Shown piece after piece: positions 16,124 to 23,496 of a DNA stretch of 64,000 nucleotides. The translations under genes were made by a program, and so were the position numbers. A model generated the notes under the pieces. That model was not told the DNA's origin. It was given only the letters and a program-made list of their open reading frames with translations, and made no database searches. This stretch comes from a virus, in the IMG/VR virus record IMGVR_UViG_3300008108_000067, positions 1 through 64,000 of that record. One strand, given 5' to 3'. Position 1 is the first letter of the stretch, and the number at the start of each line of letters is the position of its first letter.

Positions 16124-17692
16124 TTAGATTGTTGCCAATCCGTCGATGAAGATTTTGCCGAAGAATTCTGGACGTACGATCTTCTTCGCGTAGCGGGTCA
16201 TTACGCCGCGACGTGGTGTGAAGTTGTTTGGATCGTAGACCAATGGGGTCATGATGAGTGGGATATATGGTGCGTAGACTGCACCAGTTTCGAGGAAGTT
16301 ACTTCCACGGAAGCCCATCAACAATGTGTTTTCGGTCATGTATGGGTTCTTGTAGATTGTGTAACGGTTTTGGAATGAACCAACCTTGGTTACGCCACCT
16401 GCAAATTCCATCTTGTCACCGTCTGTTGCTGCCATAAAACCAGGGATGGTTTCGATGATTGTTGCAACTGTTGGTGAAACCACTGCGAAGTTAGCACCGC
16501 CACGCATTGTGAGTTGGTGGATACGGTTACTGACTTTTTGCATCTTCTGACCAAGTGTTTGGTACCAGGTCATGTTTGTCCAAGCTTGACCACTGAGTGT
16601 TGCACTTGGTACGAATGCTGTACCATTCCATACCTTACCGACTTCTGCGTGCCAGTATTCGGTTGTTGTTGCGTTGTTGATTAACATGTCAAGGATTTCG
16701 AGGTCGATTTCTGTTGAGATGTAATCACTTAACATTGCTGTTAATTCTGCTTCTGCGTCAACACTGTGGTATGCGTTCAAGTCTTGTGCAAGTTCTGGTG
16801 ACCAGACTGCCTTCAACTTACGTGTCTTAGCAACGATTGTTTCTGAACGAAGTTCCAAATCAATTTGTGGAATGTTCAAGTTTGTTACTGAGTTGTCACG
16901 ATCTTCGAAGTCACCACGAGTTGTTTCAGTTGGTTGCTTACTGTATTCAACTGCTGTGATTGTTGCTGCAGCTGCTGCTGAACCACTTACGATGAAGGTT
17001 ACGTTTGTACCATCATACTTGGTGAATTCTGGGAGTAAGTCACCTGTTACGGTGTCTGTAATGCGGAATGAACGAACTGCGTTGAAATCTGCATTTGAGA
17101 AACTTACTGCTGGAACAACGAACTTGAAGAATGATGCAAATGATGAAGAATATGCATCGTTATAGTTTACATCACCGTATGAAGTTACAGATGATGATGC
17201 GATTGCTGGAGCAAGTGTTAATGTTGCATCATTTACTGAGTATGCATATTCACCAGCACCGTAGAAACCACCGCGTGGAAGAACACCTGAACCACTGGTT
17301 GTTCCATATACTGAACCACCTGCTGTCTTACCGTTGATTGTGTTTGCGTACTTGAAGTCCATGAAGAATACCAAACCTGCTGGTAAGTTCATTGGTTGGA
17401 CTGATACGAAGTTCTTCGATGCGATTGAACCGAATACCTTACGTACTAATGGAAGTGCGACACCTGCCCAGTTTTCACCAGCTGTGCCCGAACCACCTGG
17501 GTTTGTGGTTGTTGCTTCTGAAAGAAGTTGTGTTGCTTGGTTTTCCAACATTACTGCCATGCCTTGCTTTTCGTGGCCAGTTAAGCCTTCGAGAAGGCCT
17601 GACTTTTCCCACTTGCCTGCCAATTGGCGGGTCTTTTCAACTACCACGCGGTGTGCTGAACCGGCTTCGTTGATAAATTCTGATACTGACAT
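16124..17692 (-). CDS. 23: Major capsid protein (gp23-like)
   Basis: 522 residues, almost the exact length of T4 gp23 (521). The N-terminal helical propeptide (KWEKSGLLEGLTGHEKQGMA then VMLENQATQLLSE) ends at L57-S58-E59, which fits the (L/I)xE rule for gp21 cleavage, so the mature shell protein probably starts at Ala60. VQPMNLPAGLVFFMDFKYA, TIIETIPGFMAATDG and the C-terminal RYAKKIVRPEFFGKIFIDGL are gp23 signatures. AGGAG precedes the ATG. It follows the scaffold gene by 19 nt and ends at a strong terminator. Its codon and base use is visibly more GC-rich than its neighbours, as expected for a highly expressed gene. Confidence 0.97.
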   Translation of the reverse strand: MSVSEFINEAGSAHRVVVEKTRQLAGKWEKSGLLEGLTGHEKQGMAVMLENQATQLLSEATTTNPGGSGTAGENWAGVALPLVRKVFGSIASKNFVSVQPMNLPAGLVFFMDFKYANTINGKTAGGSVYGTTSGSGVLPRGGFYGAGEYAYSVNDATLTLAPAIASSSVTSYGDVNYNDAYSSSFASFFKFVVPAVSFSNADFNAVRSFRITDTVTGDLLPEFTKYDGTNVTFIVSGSAAAAATITAVEYSKQPTETTRGDFEDRDNSVTNLNIPQIDLELRSETIVAKTRKLKAVWSPELAQDLNAYHSVDAEAELTAMLSDYISTEIDLEILDMLINNATTTEYWHAEVGKVWNGTAFVPSATLSGQAWTNMTWYQTLGQKMQKVSNRIHQLTMRGGANFAVVSPTVATIIETIPGFMAATDGDKMEFAGGVTKVGSFQNRYTIYKNPYMTENTLLMGFRGSNFLETGAVYAPYIPLIMTPLVYDPNNFTPRRGVMTRYAKKIVRPEFFGKIFIDGLATI

Positions 17693-17711
17693 ATGATTTA
17701 TCTCCTAAAAG

Positions 17712-18905
17712 TTATAGAATGCCTGCGAGTTGTTGTAGACGTTTTGCTACTGTGTTTTCTTCTAAAATTTCTTTCTTTGGCGCGGTACTTGGGGTTGCCT
17801 TACTTGCTAACCCTTCCGTAACCACCTTACTTGATACGGTGCGACCCTTATTCATAGTCTTAGCTGCTACTGACATTGCTTCGACCAATGTTGTGTATAC
17901 CATCTTAACTTCACGAACATTTACTGCACGATCAAATGATTCTAAGATTGTAACTTTTTGTTCGTTGGTCAAACCTTCCTTACGGAAGATTCTGTTGGTA
18001 TATAAGAGTTTTGCGTTTAGAAGATTTACTTCTTGTAGCTTGCCTCGTAGGACATTTACAACCTTACGATATTCTGCGAGCTCATTGTGAAGCGCTGCCA
18101 TTTCAGCTGCCATTTTTTCAGATGATTCTTTTTCTTTTTCATCTTCGGCTTCTAATTCACGGAGAATTGCTTCAATATCAAGTTCTTCTTCGCCTTCACC
18201 TTCTTCGTGACCCTTTTCCATATCCATTCCCATTTCCATTCTTGGTTCGGCTGGATTTACTGCTCTCTTGTGTGGATCAGATGCATCTGTTGCTGCTTCT
18301 GTTTTTCCAATATCTGATGAGTGTGCTGGAATAGTCTTGTCATGAACGTCTGCTGGTGATGCTGCTGGGAGTTTTTCTCCACCTTCTTCACCATCTGCCC
18401 AACTTTCATCCATTTCTTCCTCTTCCTCTTCTTCACCTTCATGCTTAGCTTCGTCGAGTTCTTCTTCTTTTTCCTCTTCTTCAGCTTCTGAAAGTGCCTT
18501 CACATCTGCTTCTAATTCCTTAATTACTTCGTCAAGGTCAAAGTCTGATTCTGACCAGTCATCGTACCAATCAGTACTACTATCAGCTTCTCCCTCACCT
18601 CCTTGATCAATTCCTGATGAATCCCAGGATGCTGCTGAAGGTTCTTTGTTGTCACCTGTGCCGATACCAGATGTATCTTCTGGACCGCCACCTGTTACGT
18701 GAGTTGCGTCTTGGAATGGTTCTTCCTTCGCCTTCTCTTCGGTTTCCATTGTTGCTTCAGCGCGAAGGCGCTTTGCTAACATGGACTTAATTTGGGGTGT
18801 GAATGTTTCTTCCAATGCAATCTTTGCATTTGCGATAGCTGTTTGACGTACAGCTTCTGCATCTGCAATTGCTTGCTTTAGAAGTTCGTTTGTGATTTCT
18901 GCCAT
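17712..18905 (-). CDS. 22: Prohead core scaffold protein (gp22-like)
   Basis: 397 residues from ATG 18905, which has GAGAGG 6 nt upstream; the TTG at 18929 overlaps that site and is rejected. The N-terminus (LLKQAIADAEAVRQTAIANA then KIALEETFTPQIKSMLAKRL) and the C-terminus (LLNAKLLYTNRIFRKEGLTN then VTILESFDRAVNVREVKMVY) match gp22-type scaffolds. Between them lies a long acidic region (about 60-250) with Glu-rich runs, expected of a core that is degraded by gp21 and expelled. T4 gp22 has 269 residues, so the acidic part is expanded. It lies directly upstream of the capsid gene, in the T4 order. Confidence 0.88.
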   Translation of the reverse strand: MAEITNELLKQAIADAEAVRQTAIANAKIALEETFTPQIKSMLAKRLRAEATMETEEKAKEEPFQDATHVTGGGPEDTSGIGTGDNKEPSAASWDSSGIDQGGEGEADSSTDWYDDWSESDFDLDEVIKELEADVKALSEAEEEEKEEELDEAKHEGEEEEEEEMDESWADGEEGGEKLPAASPADVHDKTIPAHSSDIGKTEAATDASDPHKRAVNPAEPRMEMGMDMEKGHEEGEGEEELDIEAILRELEAEDEKEKESSEKMAAEMAALHNELAEYRKVVNVLRGKLQEVNLLNAKLLYTNRIFRKEGLTNEQKVTILESFDRAVNVREVKMVYTTLVEAMSVAAKTMNKGRTVSSKVVTEGLASKATPSTAPKKEILEENTVAKRLQQLAGIL

Positions 18906-19004
18906 ATAATGCCTCTCAGTTTGTTTCAATAGTTATTCGAACTATTATACGGTTATTAATACAAATAGCTACACACCCCAAGAGAGGTGTAATCTATATA
19001 ATAT

Positions 19005-19032
19005 ATAGTGTTATATTATCAAAAAACACTAT
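19005..19032 (-). other. Hairpin downstream of the bS21 gene
   Basis: ATAGTGTT and AACACTAT form an 8-bp stem with a 12-nt loop, a few bases after the bS21 stop. The U-tract lies on the plus-strand side, so it would terminate plus-strand transcription better; on the coding strand it may be a weak terminator or an RNA-stability hairpin. Confidence 0.45.
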
Positions 19033-19035
19033 TTT

Positions 19036-19254
19036 TTACCACTCGGAAGTTTTTCTTTTTTCCTGTTTCTTTTCTTCACGTATCTTACGACGAAGTGCTT
19101 CTTGTTGTTTTAGAATTTTTTTCTTTGACTTTTTAACATAAAATTCGCGGCGTTTTACTTCATTTACAATTTCCGCTTTTTTAACCATTTTTGAGAACTG
19201 TCGTAACGCTCTATCTAAGTCACCCAGTCCTTCTCCTTTTACTTCAACGTGCAT
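19036..19254 (-). CDS. rpsU: Phage-encoded ribosomal protein bS21-like
   Basis: 72 residues, strongly basic. The core GLGDLDRALRQFSKMVKKAE then VNEVKRREFYVKKSKKK follows the bS21 pattern: an N-terminal strand, an LxRALRxFxxxxxKAxIxxE helix, KRRExYxKxSxK, and a helical Lys/Arg tail. Bacterial bS21 sits on the small ribosomal subunit near the anti-Shine-Dalgarno sequence and helps mRNA binding. Phage copies have been described and are thought to bias initiation to phage messages. The extended tail (QQEALRRKIREEKKQEKRK) is longer than in most bacterial forms. A near-perfect AAGGAGG precedes the ATG by 4 nt. It sits between head genes and is therefore likely expressed late. Confidence 0.85.
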   Translation of the reverse strand: MHVEVKGEGLGDLDRALRQFSKMVKKAEIVNEVKRREFYVKKSKKKILKQQEALRRKIREEKKQEKRKTSEW

Positions 19255-19266
19255 ACAACCTCCTTA

Positions 19267-19590
19267 TTATCCAGCTAATGTACTTGAAAGTGATTGTCCA
19301 TCTTCTTCATCCATCTTTTGTACTAACATCTTGTCCTTGTCGGTATCTGAGAACCAGTAGTCAATAATCTTGCCGTAACTACCGATAAATGCACCCAACA
19401 TAAGAAGAAGAATTTCCTTCCATTCTTGATCTAATACAGACTTACTTTCAATGGCCATGGCAATACCAATGGCAATGAATAAAAATGTTGTTAATACGAT
19501 AGCAGTAATGCCCCAACGACGGGACATAGTTTGGTTAAGTAATTGACTAAACTTACTTTCTTGATTAATTGTTTCTTGTTCCGTTGCCAT
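19267..19590 (-). CDS. Small membrane protein, holin-like
   Basis: 107 residues from ATG 19590 (MATEQETINQ), chosen over ATG 19596 because GGAG lies 6 nt before it and abuts the other. Two membrane segments are visible: WGITAIVLTTFLFIAIGIAM (about 27-46) and ILLLMLGAFIGSYGKIIDYW (about 60-79), then a short charged tail. Length, two segments and the GAFIGSYGKIIDYWF motif resemble small holin families. The real role is unproven: membrane proteins among head genes could also anchor assembly. It lies 12 nt upstream of the bS21 gene. Confidence 0.5.
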   Translation of the reverse strand: MATEQETINQESKFSQLLNQTMSRRWGITAIVLTTFLFIAIGIAMAIESKSVLDQEWKEILLLMLGAFIGSYGKIIDYWFSDTDKDKMLVQKMDEEDGQSLSSTLAG

Positions 19591-19626
19591 AATCATCTCC
19601 GTTTATGAAACTAAAACATAAGTAGT

Positions 19627-20310
19627 TTATTTCATATTCTTAGCTACATAATTTATTGCTACTTTTCGTACGTTTGAATCTTGCGAATATCCCAATGCAC
19701 TCTTGACCAAAATATCTCTGCCGGTTTGTGGATTCTTAATACGATGTTTTAATAAATCTTTTAGTCGTATTTGTTTCGTTGGTGTCTCACCAGTTTTCTT
19801 GGTATCCTTTTCTTGAGCTTGCTGTACTACCAATTTTGTTTGCGGATACTTTGTAAGTAGTGTTTTAACTGCCTTTACATTTTTGGGAGCATCATCTACG
19901 AATACAATTCTGTCAAATCCATCATTGATATGTTTTTCAATGTACCGTGCTTTTGCCATTGGATCAGAGTTACCCAAAGCAGCAATAGTAATACCAGAAG
20001 TAATTCCTTGTAATTTAAGAAATTTTGCAATAGGTTTGGTGTGACCACGAGCTGTGAGTACAACTATTTTATCAGCTTTCTTTTGGTCAACGACTTTCTT
20101 TAATAAGTCTGTATATTTTTTGATAGGACGAGGATTTTTTAATTGTTCAAACTCCGAAAAATCAAATGTATCACCATCTTGCTTTTCATATGCAGCGTAT
20201 TCCGCTGGTGATATTGTTCTTCGTTTACCGTCCTTATCAATGACAATAACCCTAGCGTCAGTATGCACTAGGGTATCATCAAAGTCCGTAATATATGCCG
20301 TTTTTCCCAC
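19627..20310 (-). CDS. HAD-superfamily phosphatase with a C-terminal tag module
   Basis: 227 residues starting at a GTG (20310) with no clear ribosome site, 4 nt after the previous stop. HAD motifs: motif I DFDDTL (nucleophile Asp9, Asp11), motif II TAR (about 86-88), motif IV VDDAPKN (Asp139, Asp140). These fold types remove phosphate from nucleotides, sugars or nucleic-acid ends; the cap region (about 25-70) is acidic. Residues 181-226 (KDLLKHRIKNPQTGRDILVK then SALGY) are a separate module that also ends the 950-residue fusion at 31830. That shared end suggests a common destination or partner, perhaps the capsid. Substrate is unknown; a 5' or 3' nucleic-acid phosphatase is plausible but unproven. 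Confidence 0.75.
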   Translation of the reverse strand: MGKTAYITDFDDTLVHTDARVIVIDKDGKRRTISPAEYAAYEKQDGDTFDFSEFEQLKNPRPIKKYTDLLKKVVDQKKADKIVVLTARGHTKPIAKFLKLQGITSGITIAALGNSDPMAKARYIEKHINDGFDRIVFVDDAPKNVKAVKTLLTKYPQTKLVVQQAQEKDTKKTGETPTKQIRLKDLLKHRIKNPQTGRDILVKSALGYSQDSNVRKVAINYVAKNMK

Positions 20311-20314
20311 GATA

Positions 20315-20797
20315 TTATCGGGTAACTAATTTATATGCAGTAGCCACCATCTTTTCTAATGGAAGTGCCAACATTTTCTTACGATTTTCTGGTGCCAACT
20401 TATGTAAAACTTTTGTAAGTAATGCGGCAGTGTATACGTCAACTAACGTACCATCTATCTCTGCTGGGTGTTTATCCTTGACAATACTCAAAATCTTACT
20501 TTGTTTTTCACTATAATTTTCATCAGTAGTGACCAGATGTGGATCATTTGATACTGTTGGTGTAGTATCGTTGGATGCCACTGGAAAGTCAGATACAGGA
20601 ACTGCTCCTGCTACTTCATCCTTTTTCTTTGGTAATTTGGAAATTGGAGTTGATGCGTATTTTTTCACATCACTCTTAGACATTGTTTGTGCCAACTTTT
20701 GTGCAGTTGGACTAAAATCCGTTGCTTTTGCTCTTCCGGTTTGGATAGCATGAACGATACCAAATAATTTTTGTTGTGCTTTACTGACTGATGGCAT
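20315..20797 (-). CDS. DUF3008-like head-region protein
   Basis: 160 residues from ATG 20797 with GGAG 9 nt upstream and one base after the previous stop; the longer reading back to 20881 lies inside the protease gene and is rejected. The N-terminus MPSVSKAQQKLFGIVHAIQT resembles the DUF3008 pattern (MPxxSKAQQRLM), a short basic helical unit common in phages. A Pro/Thr/Asp-rich linker (about 70-100) leads to a helical C-terminal half (YTAALLTKVLHKLAPENRKK). Function unknown. It lies in the cluster of candidate internal proteins. Confidence 0.6.
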   Translation of the reverse strand: MPSVSKAQQKLFGIVHAIQTGRAKATDFSPTAQKLAQTMSKSDVKKYASTPISKLPKKKDEVAGAVPVSDFPVASNDTTPTVSNDPHLVTTDENYSEKQSKILSIVKDKHPAEIDGTLVDVYTAALLTKVLHKLAPENRKKMLALPLEKMVATAYKLVTR

Positions 20798-20798
20798 C

Positions 20799-21179
20799 CT
20801 ATTTCTCCGAATACATTTCAGGATACAAATATCTAAATTTACGTAGTAATGTACCTGCCATTGCGTTGGCTTCATTTTCAATTTCAGAACCGTCTGTACC
20901 GTCTAGTTCTTTTTGTTCTTCACGTTGTTTGTGATGAACCAATTCATGCGCAAGTGTTCGTAATGTGTCAACCATGTGTCTACCATTTTTGACAATTACA
21001 ATTTCATCATTATCTGGTTGGTATGTACCAAATGTAAGATGTTGTTTGGAATAATCACTACCTACCATTTTAATTTTGGCAGGTAGTGATTTGAGTTGTA
21101 ATTCCTTTGCTGTAAACTTTACAAACTCATTTACTATATTTTTGTTGTAAACTTCGTTTAGTAAAGTTTTTAATTGCAT
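20799..21179 (-). CDS. Zinc metalloprotease-like protein (HExxH)
   Basis: 126 residues. HELVH at 78-82 with ENEANAMAG around 101-109 (Glu103 as likely third zinc ligand) is the minigluzincin pattern. The core domain, including the strand EIVIVKNGRH before the active-site helix, is small and complete. The first nine residues MQLKTLLNE match the short N-terminal peptides of nearby genes and end in L-N-E, a gp21-type cleavage site, so the protein may be packaged in the head and delivered to the cell. The target could be a host protein or a head component. It starts 6 nt after the previous stop, with only a weak AGG upstream. Confidence 0.7.
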   Translation of the reverse strand: MQLKTLLNEVYNKNIVNEFVKFTAKELQLKSLPAKIKMVGSDYSKQHLTFGTYQPDNDEIVIVKNGRHMVDTLRTLAHELVHHKQREEQKELDGTDGSEIENEANAMAGTLLRKFRYLYPEMYSEK

Positions 21180-21185
21180 AAATTA

Positions 21186-21449
21186 TTACTTACCTTTTTT
21201 CTTGGTAGTAATTTTTGCTGCCTTCTTAACCACTTTCTTTCCTGTTTGTTCAACAGCCTTAACTGCTGCGACAACATCCTTGATGTCAACCTTTCCATCG
21301 TTATTGACATCTGCGATATCTTTTGCAGCAGTTTCAACTTTCTTAGCTGCAACAAATAGTGGTTTCTTTTCCATCTCTGTCATATTTTTGTGGTTAATCC
21401 ACCATGCGATAACCACAAGAACAACGACAACACTTAAAAATAGTAACAT
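21186..21449 (-). CDS. Membrane-anchored protein with a dockerin/EF-hand loop
   Basis: 87 residues. An N-terminal hydrophobic segment (LLFLSVVVVLVVIAWWI) acts as a membrane anchor or signal anchor. Then comes one Ca-binding-type loop, DVNNDGKVDIKD (about 46-57), followed by a helix and a Lys-rich tail (KKAAKITTKKKGK). The loop resembles dockerin or EF-hand units and is also found in two nearby proteins. AAGGAG precedes the ATG. Function unknown; membrane targeting plus a basic tail could link membrane and DNA or capsid. Confidence 0.6.
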   Translation of the reverse strand: MLLFLSVVVVLVVIAWWINHKNMTEMEKKPLFVAAKKVETAAKDIADVNNDGKVDIKDVVAAVKAVEQTGKKVVKKAAKITTKKKGK

Positions 21450-21468
21450 ATAAACTCCTTATGAAGAA

Positions 21469-22056
21469 TTATTTTAACTCACCTAGGAAATCGTAGATGA
21501 GAGTATCAATACGAGAATAAGGTGTAATGATTTGAGTTCCCTTATTTTCGTTGATGAACGCACCATGTGTAGATGGGTTACTTACGATGTCAAAACAAAT
21601 AAGAGAAAAATCTTCACCAACTTCTACGGTGTTTTCTCCAATAGGTTTGACTGAACCCAATCCACGCGATGATACACCCAAACGAATATTATTCTTAATT
21701 AATTCACGAACAATATTACCGGACGGAGTAGATAAAATTTCAATATTACCCTTCACATCCGCGCCTTCGAACCAAAGGTCTGTGACGTTACAACAAACAT
21801 TTTTTAGATTTACAACTGGGCTTTCTGGGTGGTCTAATTCACCCAGAGCTCGTCGTTGTGTAACGAAATTATTTTTATATACCATTGCTTCACGTGCCAA
21901 AATATCCTTTGGATAAATTCGACCATTTTGATTTTTATGATCTGCACGTTGTAGTACCACATCTTTCAAAACCAATGGTTTTGAAATGTCGGAAGCTTCG
22001 GTTAATAATTTACTGTCATAAGAAATGACGTTATATTCTACTAGTAGTGATTGCAT
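21469..22056 (-). CDS. 21: Prohead core protease (gp21-like, Peptidase S80)
   Basis: 195 residues from ATG 22056, preceded by AGAGGA at 7 nt and one base after the previous stop; the TTG at 22098 is rejected. Signatures are NQNGRIYPKDILAREAM, LGELDHPESP with catalytic His76, and GVSSRGLGS with the catalytic Ser at 129-130. T4 gp21 has 212 residues. It sits in the scaffold, digests gp22 and trims gp23 and internal proteins after (L/I)xE, and finally cuts itself. Its own N-terminus SLLVE contains such a site (L5-V6-E7), like the self-cleavage site of T4 gp21, and LTE20 is a second one. Confidence 0.95.
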   Translation of the reverse strand: MQSLLVEYNVISYDSKLLTEASDISKPLVLKDVVLQRADHKNQNGRIYPKDILAREAMVYKNNFVTQRRALGELDHPESPVVNLKNVCCNVTDLWFEGADVKGNIEILSTPSGNIVRELIKNNIRLGVSSRGLGSVKPIGENTVEVGEDFSLICFDIVSNPSTHGAFINENKGTQIITPYSRIDTLIYDFLGELK

Positions 22057-22057
22057 C

Positions 22058-22552
22058 TTATTGTCCTCTAATTTCACGAATTCGAGTAGCGATACCAAGG
22101 AGTTTTGCTTCCAACTTTAATAATCCTTGTTGGGTACGTTTCCACAGTTGTTCACTTGTAATTCCCGATTCGTTTTTTAAACGAGCGTTCATTCTAATAA
22201 CTCGTTCAACTTCATTTAAATTTTTATTTAACTGAGATATTGCGTCAGCAATTTTCTTGTGTGGTGACTTTGTATCATCATTTCTATATTGATAATATTT
22301 GTTCTCTGCTAATTCGCGTGTCACCACTTCCATCTTATCTGCTGGACGGTTTGCATCTTTTTCACCCTTGGGTGTGAGTTTATATCCAGTTTGATTTGCT
22401 AGATGCTTTGCTCTATCTACATTTGTCTTTTTATTACCACGAAATGCCATAGGAGTTAGATAACCAGCAACCATGCCAGTTGTTGACATTTCATCCAATT
22501 CTTTCTTAATCAGTTCACGGATAGTTTGACGAAGCGCTTCTTTTTTGTCCAT
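22058..22552 (-). CDS. Helical head-region protein of unknown function
   Basis: 164 residues, mostly helical and basic. The N-terminus (KKEALRQTIRELIKKELDEM) is followed by STTGMVAGYLTPMAFRGNKK, a Gly/Thr-rich strip like that seen in other phage head-region proteins, and a C-terminal helix pair (ISQLNKNLNEVERVIRMNAR). GAAGAG lies 6 nt before the ATG, overlapping the previous stop region. Being directly upstream of the protease and downstream of the portal suggests a prohead core component. I do not know its T4 counterpart; positionally, gp67/68 lie here in T4. Confidence 0.55.
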   Translation of the reverse strand: MDKKEALRQTIRELIKKELDEMSTTGMVAGYLTPMAFRGNKKTNVDRAKHLANQTGYKLTPKGEKDANRPADKMEVVTRELAENKYYQYRNDDTKSPHKKIADAISQLNKNLNEVERVIRMNARLKNESGITSEQLWKRTQQGLLKLEAKLLGIATRIREIRGQ

Positions 22553-22554
22553 AA

Positions 22555-23433
22555 TTAACTCTTCAAATTGTCTAACGTTTTGGTAATTTCCAAAGCGATA
22601 AGTAACGCTGTCATATGATTTTCTTTAATGACTTGTGTAGTCTTAATTTTTTCCAGCTGACTAACTACTTCTGACAACTTAATTTTTACAATTTTGTCTT
22701 GTACGTAATTAAGTTTAGACTTGATTTCCGTTATTAATACGTTACATTCACTAACTGCACACTTACGAAGTGTTGCACTGTTAGACACATTATTAATGTA
22801 TTCACGAAGAAGATTTTTCTGACGGTCATTCAATCCTTGATATTTTTCGTTGAATTTTTCCATCAAAATTTTGTATGACAACAGACGTAAATCTTCTTCT
22901 TGTCCCTTGACGGTTTCGAATAACGCTGTGTCGTTTTTAATTTCTTTGTTGGTAATCGTACCACTTAAATGTTCTACTATGGTAAACTTTGCTTCTACCA
23001 TTCCTTCGATTTCATTGAAATCTTTAAGTTCGTTGATAACCCCATCAAAAACTTTATACACGGATGCGTAAACTTTGTATGACGGAACACGGGCACCCAA
23101 AAATTCTTTTAAGTCATAATTATTTTTTATTTCTTTAATTAACTTATATTTTTGAGTGTTAAGTGCTATCTCATTAAGTTTCTTACGTTGATTAATAATA
23201 AGATTTAATAATTCGAATGCCTTTGCTTCACTTAAATGCGAAGCATTGAAAAATGATCTATACAGAATTAATTCTTTACCTAGTTCTGTTTTAGAGTTGA
23301 AGTACTCCTTCATTAGCTTAACTGCAACATCGCTGTTACGGTTCTCTAATGCATCGGAGGTGATTTTACGGACTAATAATTCAAAGAGAATGCCCGTATT
23401 CCGTATTTTATTGTGCTTGACGTTAGATTTCAT
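22555..23433 (-). CDS. Conserved all-helical head-region protein
   Basis: 292 residues from ATG 23433; ATG 23439 is two codons upstream and directly abuts the GGG that could serve as ribosome site, so the inner start is preferred weakly. Almost entirely helical: NKIRNTGILFELLVRKITSD, KLMKEYFNSKTELGKELILY, LIKEIKNNYDLKEFLGARVP. This arrangement resembles conserved proteins found next to portal genes in marine T4-like phages, with no known function. Possible roles are portal assembly or scaffold initiation. A lone TATAAATA on the coding strand lies 50 nt upstream (23484-23491). Confidence 0.6.
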   Translation of the reverse strand: MKSNVKHNKIRNTGILFELLVRKITSDALENRNSDVAVKLMKEYFNSKTELGKELILYRSFFNASHLSEAKAFELLNLIINQRKKLNEIALNTQKYKLIKEIKNNYDLKEFLGARVPSYKVYASVYKVFDGVINELKDFNEIEGMVEAKFTIVEHLSGTITNKEIKNDTALFETVKGQEEDLRLLSYKILMEKFNEKYQGLNDRQKNLLREYINNVSNSATLRKCAVSECNVLITEIKSKLNYVQDKIVKIKLSEVVSQLEKIKTTQVIKENHMTALLIALEITKTLDNLKS

Positions 23434-23496
23434 ACACATCCCGTTTTGGTGACATTATACCGTCATATATTAAATATAACGAATATTTATAAGACT

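Noticed and set aside
23484-23491. A TATAAATA octamer on the coding strand, 50 nt before the helical gene at 22555
   Set aside because: Single case in an AT-rich gap and farther from the start than the other elements; not enough to call a promoter.
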